Shown: positions 1-12,125 of the stretch, one piece after another | Layout of the letters: every line of letters begins with the position of its first letter | Position numbering within the stretch: position 1 is the stretch's first letter | From: Pegoplata infirma | Lineage: Eukaryota > Arthropoda > Insecta > Diptera > Anthomyiidae | DNA: 64,000 nt | Assembly (NCBI GenBank): GCA_963921195.1 | Contig: OY992537.1 | Location: 50,554,313-50,618,312 of the forward strand | Reading direction: 5' to 3' | The notes under the pieces: model-generated | What the model was told of the DNA's origin: nothing | Seen by the model: only the letters and a program-made list of their open reading frames with translations | Databases searched by the model: none | Program-made: the position numbers and the translations under genes

Positions 1-800
1 AAGCCAGCTTTTTAATTTTTTAGCAATTTTAATATTTGGATTTATTTTCAAAATAAATAGTTTTAAAATGATTCAAATTAGTGGAATTTGATAATAAATT
101 AAATTTAAAAAAAAATTAAAATTAACCCATTTTGGACCAAGATTTAATTTTATTTTTATTTTTTGGAAAAAGGTACTTTTTTAAGGTAATTAGCACCCGC
201 TGATCTCAAAAATCCTGTCAAAAAAATTTTTCAATGTGCCGTTTTCCCAGAAAAGCCTGCATTTCAACTTTTTAGGCAATTTGGATTTATTTGCTATTTT
301 ATTAATTTATTTCATTATTTTCAAAGTAAATAATTTCAAAATAATTAAAATTATTGGAATTTTATAATAAATTAAATCTAGAAAAATTTTAAATTAGTCC
401 AAAAAATTAAAAGCCGAAAATCGAAAAATGCTAAAATTTCGTTTTTGCTTGAAACAATTTCTGTGCTGATTTGCTTTGTATTTAATGGACATATAAATTG
501 CGGTGGTCAAGCGGGTATATTTTTTTTTTAATTGTAGAAAGATGAGACTTAACATTCATAACCACATTTACCCGAAATTCCAGCTCTTTCGAAAAATCGA
601 ACAGATGATCAAAATGGGTTAATCAAAAAAATTAAAAGCCGAAAATCAAAAAATGCTAAATTTTCGTTTTTGCTTGAAACAGTTTCTGCGCTAATTTGCA
701 TTGCATTTCATGGACATATAAATTGCGATGGTCAAGTGGGGATATTTTTTTTTAATTGCAGAAAGACGAGACTTAACATTTGAAATTCCACTTTTATCAT
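1..800. repeat. Diverged direct duplication, AT-rich
   Basis: Two diverged copies of one segment lie in direct order. About 405-560 and 628-795 share AAAAGCCGAAAATC, then TTTCGTTTTTGCTTGAAACA, then GACATATAAATTGCG and GAGACTTAACATT. The flanking parts (about 30-130 and 283-380) are also similar. This looks like an old local duplication of a non-coding repeat; no open frame is preserved. Confidence 0.75.
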
Positions 801-1079
801 ACCTAAACATTTTTTTGAAAAAGGTGTTCTCTACTGTTCGAACAGAGTATCGAAATGGGGTAAAAGGTTTTTAACACATTTTTTTACTCCAATACGTTGT
901 AGAAAATTAAAAACAAAATGTTTGTGTCGGTCTTGGAAAATTTTCAAAAAAAAATTTCTGCACTTTAAATCTTTTTAAAAATTTTACCAATATTTTTTTA
1001 TCCTGAAATCATGTCGCTATTCTGACTTCTGAGACTTCTGAGAAATGCCGCAAAACATGTTTTTTAATTTTTTTTTCCG

Positions 1080-1313
1080 ATTTTCAATAAATTTTTACCA
1101 TATAAATAGAAAATTCGTTATAAAACAGCAACGTTAAAATTTTTTGAAGTTAAAGTTTAAGAATTTTGGGTTTTCAACAAATTTGCCAAAAAAAAATGTA
1201 CTTAACGAAGTGATCGAGAAAACTGTGAGTATTTCTGTACTCCATAGACTCCAACTAACACAAATTTTAATTTGAGAACCTCTGCCTATTTTTTCACATT
1301 TGTTGCACTGTGG
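1080..1313 (+). repeat. Orphan terminal fragment of the large TIR family seen at 4916-12125
   Basis: The segment matches the right arm of the 7.2 kb element (about 11960-12124): GTACTTAACGAAGTGAT, then GAGTAT, GTACTC, GACTCCAAC and GAGAACC, ending at a CACTGTG-like terminus. The internal part and the other end are absent, so this is a solo end or truncated copy. Confidence 0.75.
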
Positions 1314-1318
1314 TATTT

Positions 1319-1549
1319 ACTTGCTGGTGAATTAAACGTATCATAACCTTTATGAAAAAAAATGTTTTTTCATCAAATTTATTTTTTTTTTAAGTTTTGA
1401 TATTTATTTGCCAATTTTTTTTTCATAAAATATTTTTTCTTATATAAATATTTTTTTTTTTATTAATTTTTTTGATCAAAATGTTGTTTTCAACAAAAAC
1501 TTTCTTACTATCAATATTTTTTTTATAAAAAAAAATTATAAATGGTTCG
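1319..1549. repeat. Fragment of the CTGGTGAAT / poly-T composite family
   Basis: It starts with TTGCTGGTGAATTAAACGTA and runs into T-rich CATCAAATTT-type sequence. The same order occurs at about 34480-34560, 54330-54600 and, inverted, at 62210-62270. Confidence 0.6.
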
Positions 1550-2183
1550 GTTTTCCAAAAATAGTTTTTACTTTAACTAACAATAAGTTAGTTTTTGCTT
1601 GGTCTGAACATAGTATAAAACAAACTAATTTCTGCTACTGACTCCTTGTCTTAATTACAGATCAAGAATATTCTTGAGATAATACTAAGACTTAGTAAGG
1701 GCTCAAATAATCTTACATATAAATAAAATTTGAAGAAGTAGATACAGAGTAGATACAGAGTTTTTAAAATTTAGTATGCTACTAAAGTCTCACTAGCAGG
1801 TGCTGCCATCTAGATAACTGTTTTCCGGTGTTGCCATAGACGCAATGTCCTGGGTAGAGTGTATGGCCAGAATGTAATTAATTCATTGCGGGATCGACTC
1901 CCCAAAATTTTATAAAATTTTTTTTTTAAATATTTCAATAGAAAATTGGTAAAAATAACGAACAAAATCGTAAATTTTTAATATATTCGTATGTTTTTTT
2001 TATAATTTGTTGGTAAAAATAACAGAAAAATTATTTTTAATTATTTATTGTTATTGTTTTCGTTATTTTTTTTCGAAGCTGTTTGTAAAAAAAATATTAT
2101 TATTTTTTTTAGAAAATTTGATAACAGTAAAAAATAAATGTAGCTGTTTGTTAAAACAAATAAATAATAACTAGAATGATTTT
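1550..2183. other. Unassigned AT-rich stretch
   Basis: I see no gene. About 1560-1900 is less repetitive and includes a short tandem doublet (GTAGATACAGA twice, 1738-1760). The rest is T/A-rich simple sequence. Confidence 0.5.
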
Positions 2184-3238
2184 CAATTGAACAGCTCATG
2201 CGAATAAGAACGAATAGACCACTTTTTCAAAAACACGTTTTTTTGCATAAATGCGTATTTTTAGCGGATTTCTACAATTATATGCAAACATTTTTGTAAA
2301 TTTTGAATTTTTTGTATAAAAAATTACATAAAAAGTGAAATAATTCGTATATTTTTATATTTTTATTATATTGGGATCGAACTAACGCACAATTTCAATT
2401 AAATACAACACAAAAAAATACAAAAATTTTACTTTTGGTAACAGTTTGTAAAGAATACAATACGAGGAACAAATCACACTGATTTTATTTTCAAAAAATT
2501 CTGCCGTTATTGAGTTATATGATTTTAAAGTGTGGGAAGCAAAAAGGACGAGTATCCTCCTTAAATTTTAGCTAATATTAGCTATTTTTAATGGTACACC
2601 ATAAAAACAATTTTTACACATTCAAACAATTTTAAAAGATTTGCCAAAAAAAAAAAATTGGTAATACGTAGTTCCATGCAGTTATGGGATAATATTATAA
2701 TTCTTATACATATGTTTTTGAGCCATATAGTGTTACAACTGCATCCAATGTCAGGAATAAAAAAAAATTAAACAAAATAACTTTATTTTGCATTGCTTTG
2801 CAATGTTACCGCATAATCTGCAGTTAAGGGTTAATAATAAAATTCTTAAAAATTTATTTTGTGTAATTTAGTATTACTACTGCATCAAATGGAAGGAATA
2901 AAAAACAAAAACTAAGAAAAAATTATTTTTGCATGTCCTTGCAATCCTTAAAAAGTGTATCCTTGAACTACTTAAAGGAATAAAAACAAATACCAACAAT
3001 AGTGCTTTAAGTTTTGAAAGTCTTACAAAAATCTAGTTAAAATCTGCTACAAAATAACACATTTTTATTCCAATTTCAATATATTTTTTTGGATATACTT
3101 TCTTTTTCCATTTAAGCTAAAATTGAATCAAATTTTTGTATATGTGTAGAAGTGACTTAAGTTTTAACCATTTCCTGCATTTTTATTGTCCCTTTAAAAT
3201 TCTTCTGTTCGTTCTTATTCGCATGTACTGTTTAATTG
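2184..3238. mobile_element. 1.05 kb TIR element, no coding capacity
   Basis: Left CATGCGAATAAGAACGAA (from 2197) and its inverse ending at 3225 form near-perfect inverted termini. The match continues outward into CAATTGAACAG and CAATTAAACAG. Inside, about 2731-2811 and 2870-2950 are diverged direct copies (ACTGCATC, GGAATAAAA). No transposase frame is visible, so it is probably non-autonomous. No clear target duplication was found. Confidence 0.6.
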
Positions 3239-3745
3239 TTTAATCGTTTGTTTTAAAAGCGTTTTTCATTTGTCTTTATCTACAAAATAATTTAAGTGTA
3301 TTTAAAAGATGCGATTTTAATATTAGTCCCTAATTAGCCGAGACACCCCCACTATAAAATCGTCTCTTATATATATTTTAATTTTTTGGCAAATCGGTGT
3401 ATAGCGATTACACTATTTAATTACTAACATTGTAAGTCCCGAAAAAGTTTTTAAAAAATTTCTGAGTATTTTTTTTTTTGTGTTTCAAAGTAAAATTCAT
3501 CAAAAATGTTTTTAGAGTTTTAAAACTTTCTTAATACCGGACAACTAATTTTTTTGGCGTTTTGGAGAAAAAAAATCATTACAAATGATTTAATTTTTTT
3601 TTTTTGACAAATTTCGAAAAAACTTTGTCCCGAAAAAAAATCCAAAGAATTTAATAAAAAACTACTTTTTTGATATTGTTGAAAATCTGTTGAAAATATA
3701 TCTTTCTTCACGTTTTAATTTTACCACATTTTATCTGATTATCCA
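3239..3745. other. AT-rich stretch with a long-TIR family fragment
   Basis: About 3340-3400 (GCCGAGACACCCCC, then a TATATATATTTTA tract and CAAATCGG) matches one arm of the elements at 25910-26498 and 45150-45733. The remainder is T-rich. Short reverse-strand frames here have no protein-like character. Confidence 0.5.
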
Positions 3746-3868
3746 CCAGTTTCTGTAACACGAACGTAATTCGTTCGTGACACATTTGCGTGTATTTTGT
3801 TATTGTAACTAAAACAAAATACATGCAAATTCGTCGCAGACGAATGACGTTCGTGTTACAGAAACTGG
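3746..3868. mobile_element. 123-bp palindromic MITE
   Basis: Both ends read CCAGTTTCTGTAACACGAAC inward, and most of the element is a diverged palindrome with a centre near 3800. It resembles the MITE at 48380-48605, which begins with a similar CCNATTTCTGTAAC terminus, so the two may belong to one family. Confidence 0.75.
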
Positions 3869-4915
3869 GTATGTATCTTATTTTAATACAATCTAAATCT
3901 AACAAAATATAATTTGATATAATCGTAGAATATTTCATTCGCCAATTTCCGGAAAAAAAATTTTATGCTTTTACATAAAAGTGTGTCTGTTCACATATAA
4001 TTGAATAAATTCTAAAATATATTCTATGGTAATCACAACAAAACTTTAATGTCAAACAGTTTTTAAAAAAAACTATTTCTTTAAAAAATGATTACTTTTG
4101 GGTGGTGGGTATACGGGTTATTCGTAATATAAGTAATTCGGTTATTCGATTTATTCAAAAGTTTCAATTTTAATCTGACACACATCAAGTGTGTGGCAAT
4201 CGAAAACGTGCTGATGATGGAAGCGTGACATCTGCCGACATCTCCACTTAGCCTGTGTTGTCACTTGATTTTTTTCAGATTTTCTCATTGAACAGCGAAC
4301 TTTTTTAGAACTTTTTTCAAACGCGAATATCTCGAAAACGAAACATGTGGAAGCAACGTAAGAATACGTAACATTGGACCACCAGAAGTTCTAAAATATT
4401 GGTTTGGCTTTTAACAGCGAATATCTCAAAAACGGTACGTGCTAAAAAATTTGGATGACAGATTTGGAATCAGGAGACCAAAATCTATAAGGATCAGTAA
4501 GACATTTCACTGGGATATTTTTTTATTTTTTTACTTTAAAGGTCCTTCAAATCTTTAAAGTCCTCTAAAAAGGACAAATGATCACCGAATGAAAAACTGT
4601 AAATGTAGTTTTACTCTAGAGGGGCTCTTTTATCAAGTGTATAAGGTCTAGTTCTGGTGTTAAAAGTAGTGTTGTACGGTGTATTCATATATGACCTTAT
4701 TTGATTTCATATAAATATATCGGAAATTACCAAAATCAAGATCTATTTATGTCTCGGATTTGACCAACATTGACCAGATAAAACAGATCAGGAACATGAT
4801 CACGTAAAACGATAGTTGAATATCGTCGATTTTAGATAGAGCCTTGTTGCTGATAAACTAAAAGAAACTTTTCCATATTTTGTAGTGTTTATGGATTGTT
4901 CAACACTCTTTAATA
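3869..4915. other. Repeat fragments, no gene
   Basis: About 4175-4260 (GTGGCAATCGAAAACG, GCTGATGATGGAAG) recurs at about 46935-47010. About 4520-4620 is a solo arm of the foldback family at 12828-13480 and 18724-20760 (AAGTCCTCTAAAAAGGACAA, then AAAACTGTAAATG). I see no coding signal. Confidence 0.5.
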
Positions 4916-5625
4916 ACACTGTGCTACAAATGACCAAAAATAAAATATGCAGGGGTTCTCATATGAAAATTCGGGTTAATTGGAGTCCATAGAGTACTGA
5001 TATACTCATAGTTTTTCTGGATCACTTCGTTAAGTACGTTTTTTATTGGCAAATGTGTTGAAAAACGGCAATTCTTAAATTACAACTTTAAAAAATTATT
5101 ACTTTGTTAGTTTGCAACCGATTTTCAATTTTATGGATTTTTTTGAAAGGTATAAGTATTACCTTTTAAACAAAACAAAAATATTAAAAATCGATCAAGA
5201 ATTGGCTGATCTACGATCGTTTAAGTAAAAAAAAAATCCAATTTTTTGAAAAATTTGTCATATTCTTTATACTCTAAGTTGAAAGTGCATCATTAAACAA
5301 TTTTTTTTTTTATTTTTGTATAAAAGTATGGTAAAGTAGCTTTCCAAAACACCAAAAAACATAACAATCGGTTAAAAAATTATTGAGTTATGCTAAGTTT
5401 TGTGATAGGACATTTTTAATTTTTTTCAGAAATGCTTGTAATTCAGGTATCATTCATAAATCTTATTGCTAGTAGTAATTTTATGTGCCTATGCATATAA
5501 ACAAGAGATGGTAACATTATTAGATTTGTGCATGATTGACACATGATCACAAGTGAGCGTGATTGAAAATCAATTTTACTCACGTGGTTGTGAGTGAGTG
5601 GAATAAAAAAAATGGGCGTGTCAGT
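4916..5625 (+). repeat. Left inverted arm of the 7.2 kb element
   Basis: Shares with the right arm GAGTCCATAGAGTACTGATA, CACTTCGTTAAGTACGTTTT, CGATCAAGAATTGGCTGA and ATGTGCCTATGCATATAAAC, in the same order but opposite orientation. Divergence is modest, mostly in A/T run lengths. Confidence 0.85.
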
Positions 5626-6220
5626 TGCTTCTAAATCCCATTTATAATGTTTTGGTTTTGTTTGAAAAATATGAGTGTTACTTCTTAAAAACAAAAATAT
5701 TGAGAATAGATTGAAAATAGGCTCGTTTAAGTAAAAAATCTTTTTTTAAAAGTTATACCTGCAACATTTTTATGACAGAAAAAGTTGTACGTTTGCAAAC
5801 ATTTTTGAAACGAAATTGGTAAAATTGTAGGATCACTTGATGGAAATTTTACCTATTTATAAATAAACGTATGAGGCATTCCACACCAAATATCCAGCAA
5901 AAAAACATGTGTACCGTAAATTTCTGAACAGGTTGTATGAATAGCCCTATATGGAGCTAAGAAAATTGCGTTTTTGGTTTTAAAATTTTTCAAAAACTTG
6001 ACTTAGGAGGTAAAATATTGGAAAAATTGTCAAATTTGTGTTGAGTTACCTTGTTTAAATATTTATTAAATTAGAATGGAATGCACCACAATCTCAAACA
6101 TCGATTAATTTTTTTATTTTTTTTTTTTTTGGAAAATTTTCAGAATTAGTTCTGAAATTTTTGCATTTTTTAAAAAAGTCAATTAATCAAAAATCCGGCC
6201 ACTTTTTTTAAAGCTTAGAT

Positions 6221-6479
6221 GTTTGTCTATCCACACAAATAAATTCAGACATGTTTTTTTGAGAAAATCGCATTTGAATATTAATTTTCATAACAATTTT
6301 GTAATTAGCTTGTATTTTCTTGTTTCAACGTAGCGAATGACTATTAAATATTTGCATTAGTCATACGCTACGTTGAACCAAGCAAATTACCAAATTGTCA
6401 TGAAATTCGAAATTCAAATGCGATTTCTCGAAAATAACGAAAAAAACACATTACAATTTTTTTGTGTGGATAGACAAAC
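6221..6479. mobile_element. 259-bp palindromic element
   Basis: GTTTGTCTATCCACACAAA at 6221 is matched by its inverse ending at 6479. The arms of about 125 bp continue through AATCGCATTTGAAT and CAACGTAGCG, with the centre near 6345. This is a MITE or foldback structure inside the left half of the 7.2 kb element. Confidence 0.75.
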
Positions 6480-7339
6480 TACACACAGGGAAAAAATCAT
6501 TTGGAACTCAGTTAAAACTCCTCAAATTTAGTTTCAGAATATAAGTTTTAGTTATAACTATTTAAATTTAGTTACCATGATTTAAAAAACAAATTTTGTA
6601 CCAAATATCTGAACAAATTACCAAAAAACAATCACATTTTCAAAAAATATTGGTTGCATCTATTAATTTGAAAAAAATATTACTTCAAAAACGTTCATAA
6701 TAGCCCGAACTATTCATTAATATTTTGTTTTATAATGCAATACATTTTTAATAACAAGCACAGAATATTAGTTCAGTATTATTAAAAATCAGTTACAGCA
6801 ACTGATACTTGGAGTAAATTGTTTAAAATTTTGAAAAATTCAAAATACCTTTGAAATTTAAAATTTTAATGTAATACTATCTTCGAATTATAAGTTTTGG
6901 TACATACAATCATTTTTTAATTTTTATTAAAGTTACTGCAACTAATTGTATGTTGCTTCTAAAAAAACTCTTTTAAATTATTAAAACGTCATAAAAAAAT
7001 AATATGTACTATAATTTTCTACAAAATATTTAAAAACAAATTTTATAAAGATACTAATTTAAAAAAATCAAATAAATATGAATCAAAAAGTACAATATAC
7101 CACAAAATGTAAGTATGCTAAAATCTGCGCAAAAAATACTATTTTAAATAATGATTGAATTTTTTTTGCAGAAAACGCTCACCATCAAAAGTTCATTCGA
7201 GCGGATTTTCCTATTGATCTAAACAAAAGATGCATATCAACATTCCAAATAAGGTGGAAAATATAACTCTTTATTGAATATCTGTATTAAGACCAAATTT
7301 GAGAGGTTAGATGTTTGAATTAAAAATTGTGTTGATGTT
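6480..7339. other. AT-rich interior sequence, no gene
   Basis: Low-complexity A/T sequence with repeated ATTTAGTT and TTAGTTAC-type words. I see no frame, RNA gene or clear repeat boundary. Confidence 0.4.
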
Positions 7340-9960
7340 TTCAAATTTTCTATAGAAAAATATCACTAAATATCAGAATTTTTCCATAGCGAAATGTCTG
7401 AGAATCTGAGGCTTTTTCTATAGGTAACATTCAAAGATTCTGAGACATTTTTCGAATTCTCAGATTCTACACCTTTTTTTATAAAAAAAAATTCTTAGAA
7501 TAAGAGAATTCTTCTGTAGAAAAACTTGCTCAGAATCTGATAATTTTTCTGTAGGAAAAATTTCTCAGAATCTGAGACTTTTTATGTAGAAAAAATGTCT
7601 CAGAGAGACATTTCCAAAGGAAAAATATTTTTAGATCTGAGATAGAAAATATTTCTCCTGATTTGAAAATTTTTTCTGCAGGAGAAATGTCTCAGAATCT
7701 GAGATTTTTTTCTATAGGAAAATTGTATCAGAATCTGAGACTTTTTCCATAGGAAAAATGTCTGAAAATCTGGGACTTTTTCTGTAGGAAAAATGTCTTA
7801 GAATCATATACTTTTTCTATAGGAAAATTGTTTCAGAATCTGAGACTTTTCCACATGAAAAGTGTCTCAAAATCTGAAACTATTTCTATAGAAAAAAGGT
7901 CTCAGAATCTAAAAATTTTCTATCGAAAAAATGTCTCAGAATCTAAGACTTTTTCTATAGAAAAAAGGTCTTAAAATCTAAGACTTTTTCTATAGGAAAA
8001 ATGTCTCAGAATCTGAGACTTTTTCTATTGGCAAAATGATTCAGAATCTGAAACTTTTTCTATAGGAAAAATATCTGAGGATTTGAGACATTTTCTATAG
8101 AAAAATGTCTCAGAATCTGAGACTTTTTCTATAGGAAAAATGTTTCAGAATCTGAGACTTTTTCTATAGGAAAAATGTCTCAGAATCTGAGACTTTTTTG
8201 TAGGAAAAATATTTCAGAGTCTGAGACTTTTCAAAATTGTCTCAGAATCGGAGAGCTGTCTCCGAATATAATTGTAAGCCTTTTACTGTAGGAAAAATGT
8301 TTCAGAATCTGAGACTTTTTCTATAGGAATAATGTTTCAGAATCTGAGGCTTTTTCTATAGGCAAAATGTCTCAGAATCTGAGACTTCTTCTATCGGAAA
8401 AAAGTCTCAGAATCTGAGACTTTTTCTTTAAAAAAAATATCTTAGAATCAAAGACTTTTTCTGTAGGAAAAATGTCTCAGAATCTGAGACTTTTTCTATA
8501 GGAAAAATGTCTCAGAATCTGAGACTTTTTCTGTAGGAAAATATAGAAAAAATGTCTCAGAATCTGAGACTTTTTCTATAGGAAAAATGTCTCAGAATCT
8601 GATACTTTTTCTATAGGAAAAATGTCTCAGAATCTGATACTTTTTCTATAGGAAAAATGTCTCAGAATCTGATACTTTTTCTATAGGAAAAATGTCTCAG
8701 AATCTGATACTTTTTCTATAGGAAAAATGTCTCAGAATCTGATACTTTTTCTATAGGAAAAATGTCTCAGAATCTGATACTTTTTCTATAGGAAAAATGT
8801 CTCAGAATCTGAGTCTTTTTCTATAGGAAAAATGTCTCAGAATCTGAGACTTTTTCTATAGGAAAAATGTCTCAGAATCTGAGACTTTTTCTATAGGAAA
8901 AATGTCTCAGAATCTGAGACTTTTTCTATAGGAAAAATGTCTCAGAATCTGAGACTTTTTCTATAGGAAAAATGTCTCAGAATCTGAGACTTTTTCTATA
9001 GGAAAAATGTCTCAGAATCTGAGACTTTTTCTATAGGAAAAATGTCTCAGAATCTGAGACTTTTTCTATAGGAAAAATGTCTCAGAATCTGAGACTTTTT
9101 CTATAGGAAAAATGTCTCAGAATCTAAGACTTTTTCTATAGGAAAAAATGTGTAAGAATCTGAGATTTTTTTATAGAAAAATGTCTTAGATTCTAAAACT
9201 TTTTCTTTAGAAAAAAGCTTCAGACTCTTAAAACTGTTCTTAAGAAAAAATCTCTCAGACCTTTTTTTATAGAAAAAATCTTTTTTTTAGACTTTTTCTA
9301 TAAAAAAATGTCTTAGACTCTGGAATTTTCTCTTTAGAAATCATCTCTCAAAATCTGAGACTTTTTCTAAAGAAAAAATATATCGGAATCTGAAACTTTT
9401 TCTACAGAAAAACTGTATCATAATTTGAGACATTGTTTTAGATAAACATTTCTGAGAGTTTGCTTTAAAAAAAATTTCTCAGACTTTGAAAATTTCGCTT
9501 AAGGAAAAAATGTCTTAGAATCTAAGTTCTTGAAAAAGTCTCAGATTCTGAGACATTTTTTCTATAGAAGAAGTCTCAGATTCTAAGATATTTTTTACTA
9601 TAGAAAAATTCTCACATTCTGATACATTTTTTTTATAGAAAAATTCTCTGAATCTCAAACATTTTTTCTGTAAAAAATTCTCAGAGTCTAAGACATTTTT
9701 TCTATCGAAAAATTTTTAAATTCTAAGACATTTCTTTAGAAACATTCTTAGATACTGAAACATTTTTTCTGTAGAAGAAATCTCAGATTCTGCGACATTT
9801 TTACTATAGAAAATGTCTCATAAATGTCTCTCCATACAAAAAGTATAAGATTCTAGGAAATTTTTTCTATAAAAAAGTCCCAGATTCTGATACATATTTT
9901 CTATGGAAAGTCTCAGAAGCTGAACGTTTTTCTAAAATTCTGAGATTTTTTTAACTGTTC
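7340..9960. repeat. 35-bp palindromic satellite array
   Basis: The monomer is 35 bp. Its core GTCTCAGAATCTGAGAC is a perfect 17-bp palindrome about a central A, flanked by GGAAAAAT and TTTTTCTATA, so each unit can fold on itself. The centre (about 8440-9150) is nearly homogeneous. Both flanks (7340-8440 and 9150-9960) decay progressively. About 8580-8800 has six consecutive monomers with GATAC in place of GAGAC. From about 9525 the units run in the opposite orientation (AAAAAGTCTCAGATTCTGAG). There are no unique spacers, so it is a satellite and not a CRISPR array. Confidence 0.95.
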
Positions 9961-9998
9961 TTAAAAATTGTTGTAGTATTTAAATATCATCTAAAACC

Positions 9999-10488
9999 AT
10001 GTTTCCATTCAGATCAAAAACACTTGATTTGAGCAAAACACTTCGAGCTGTTTCCACTCAATTTGAAGTGATTTGCAACGTCAAACTAATTACGAATTTT
10101 CGTAATTAATTTGACGTTTTCTCCACAAAATAGTTAAAACAACAAAATTGGGAAAATAATTACCAAAAACAATTAATTTTGTAGTTTATTATAATTAAAT
10201 AAAGATGTTTAACAACTAATTGTAAATTATTTTAATAATAAAAAAAATAAAATGTCTTCTTCTTTTAGCAAACACTCACTACGAATGAGTAGCTTTCATT
10301 TTCGAATATAAAATACAGTGTTGCACTGACCAAAACAAGTGGTGAGTTTAAAAAGTCGACATGTTTTGTACCAAAACATCCAATTTGAGATGTTTTGCGC
10401 ATATGAAAAATGTATGGGAAAACATGTAGAAAATGACATGATTTCCTCAAAACACTCTGATTTGCCCAAATCATGCCACTGGAAACAT
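9999..10488. mobile_element. 0.49 kb TIR element
   Basis: Left ATGTTTCCATTC, GAGCAAAACACT and right inverse (AGTGTTTTGAGG on the minus strand, ATGTTTCCAGTGG at the end) form imperfect TIRs of about 45 bp. A strong hairpin lies at 10078-10117 (ACGTCAAA, TAATTACGAA and the inverse). The small frames on both strands overlap the TIR and are not protein-like. Confidence 0.6.
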
Positions 10489-10830
10489 ACTATTATGTAT
10501 GTATATATTCTTTTAAAATTAACTTATTTAATAAATATATTACAAAAAAGCACTATTTTTGTCTTTTTATTTTACGGTTAAAGGAGCCCATTAATAAAAT
10601 ATTTTAGTTGTTGTGCTATAATATCAGTCATAACAACCATTTTTGTATTTTAATTTTTCGCTGCTTCAACAGATATATTCAGTTGCTCGTAATGAAATTC
10701 GATAAATATGCCATTCGATTGAAATGAAATTATTAGTAATCACAACTGATAAAAGTGATAGTTGGCTGGACTACAATAATTTGGTTGGTTCTAAATTTGG
10801 TTGACACAACGAAACCGTTTTCTGTGTGTA
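10489..10830. other. AT-rich stretch, no gene
   Basis: No repeat boundary, RNA gene or frame is visible. It lies inside the 7.2 kb element between the TIR element and the GTGAG-rich segment. Confidence 0.4.
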
Positions 10831-11297
10831 GAGATGGGAACATGAGCAGATAAGAGCGTGAGTGTGACTGAATTCAATTTTACTCACGTGATTGTGAGTG
10901 AGTGTGAGAAAGATTATTGCGTGAAAGAGTGTGCGTGAGTTGATTTTTTTGCGTGAGTTTGCGTGATTTATTTTCTCTTCATATTTCCTTTCATTCCAAA
11001 AAAAGCAACAAAAAAAATGTAAAATTTTGCTTAACTTCAGATTTCGTCCCGAAAAAATCAAAACAAATGTAAAATTTTAGGTTTTGCTGAAAATTTTGAA
11101 AGATTTTTGAAATTATTTTTAGTATAAATAAGAATATCTTGAGTGTGAGTCAACGTTAGCGTGAGTGACTCTTGCATCGGCGTACGTGAGTGTGAGTTGT
11201 ATTAAATTTACCCACGTGATTGTGAGTGCGTGTTAGAAAAAAAATTATGCTCGTGATTGAGTGAAAGTTAAAATTCACTCACGTGACCATCTCTTAG
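10831..11297. repeat. GTGAGTG-rich segment with AGAGATGG ends
   Basis: It begins AGAGATGGGAACATGAG and ends with the inverse CCATCTCT. In between are many GTGAGTGTGAG / GCGTGAGT units and three TCACGTG sites (near 10881, 11210 and 11278). Related sequence lies in both arms of the large element (5504-5610 and 11425-11560). It may be a short TIR element whose subterminal repeats have expanded. Confidence 0.55.
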
Positions 11298-11442
11298 ACA
11301 AACATCTAATCCTTAAAAGAAATTTACAAAAAAAAAAAAACAAATGTGGACGGATTTTTTATAAATTGACTTTTTTAAAAAACGGAAAATTTTAGAACGG
11401 GTTCTGAAATTTTTTTTTATTTCACTCACACTTTTTTATTCC

Positions 11443-12125
11443 ACTGACACTGACACTCACTCACGACGTGAGTAAAATTGATTTTCAATCACGCTCACTT
11501 GTGATCATGTGTCAATCACGCACAAATCTAATTATGTTACCATCTCTTGTTTATATGCATAGGCACATAAAATTACTACTAGCAATAAGATTTATGAATA
11601 ATACCTGAATTACAAGCATTTCTGAAAAAAAATTAAAAATGTCCTATCACAAAACTTAGCATAACTCATTCATTTTTTAACCGATTGTTATGTTTTTTGG
11701 TGTTTTGGAAAGCTACTTTACTATACTTTTATACAAAAATAAAAAAAAAAATTGTTTAATGATGCACTTTCAACTTAGAGTATAAAGAATATGACAAATT
11801 TTTCAAAAAAATTGATTTTTTTTAACTTAAACGATCGTAGCTCAGCCAATTCTTGATCGATTTTTAATATTTTTGTTTTGTTTAAAAGGTAATACTTATA
11901 CCTTTCAAAAAAATCCATAAAATTGAAAATCGGTTGCAAACTAACAAAGAAATAATTTTTTAAATTTGTAATTTAAGAATTGCCGTTTTTCAACACATTT
12001 GCCAATAAAAAACGTACTTAACGAAGTGATACAGAAAAACTATGAGTATATCAGTACTCTATGGACTCCAACCAACCCGAATTTTCATATGAGAACCCCT
12101 GCATATTTTTGGTGTAGCACAGTGT
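11443..12125 (-). repeat. Right inverted arm of the 7.2 kb element
   Basis: Inverse counterpart of 4916-5625. It starts in the GTGAGTG-type segment and ends at CACAGTGT. The shared landmarks run in reversed order with small indels in homopolymers. Confidence 0.85.

Larger units (their letters stand above)
4916..12125. mobile_element. 7.2 kb long-inverted-repeat element enclosing a satellite array
   Basis: Outer termini are ACACTGTGCTACAAATGACC at 4916 and the inverse (GTGTAGCACAGTGT) ending at 12125. The flanks carry a possible 4-bp target duplication, AATA (4912-4915 and 12126-12129). The arms of about 0.7 kb (4916-5625 and 11443-12125) match in inverted orientation along their length. A further inverted block pairs about 6125-6230 with 11290-11405. 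No transposase frame is visible. The interior holds a 35-bp satellite, a palindrome, a MITE and a GTGAG-rich segment. It could be a giant foldback element, or two convergent copies of one repeat. Confidence 0.65.

Noticed and set aside
7340..9960. Possible CRISPR-like array (35-bp regular repeat)
   Set aside because: Units are contiguous with no unique spacers, the context is eukaryotic, and the repeat drifts gradually. It is a satellite.
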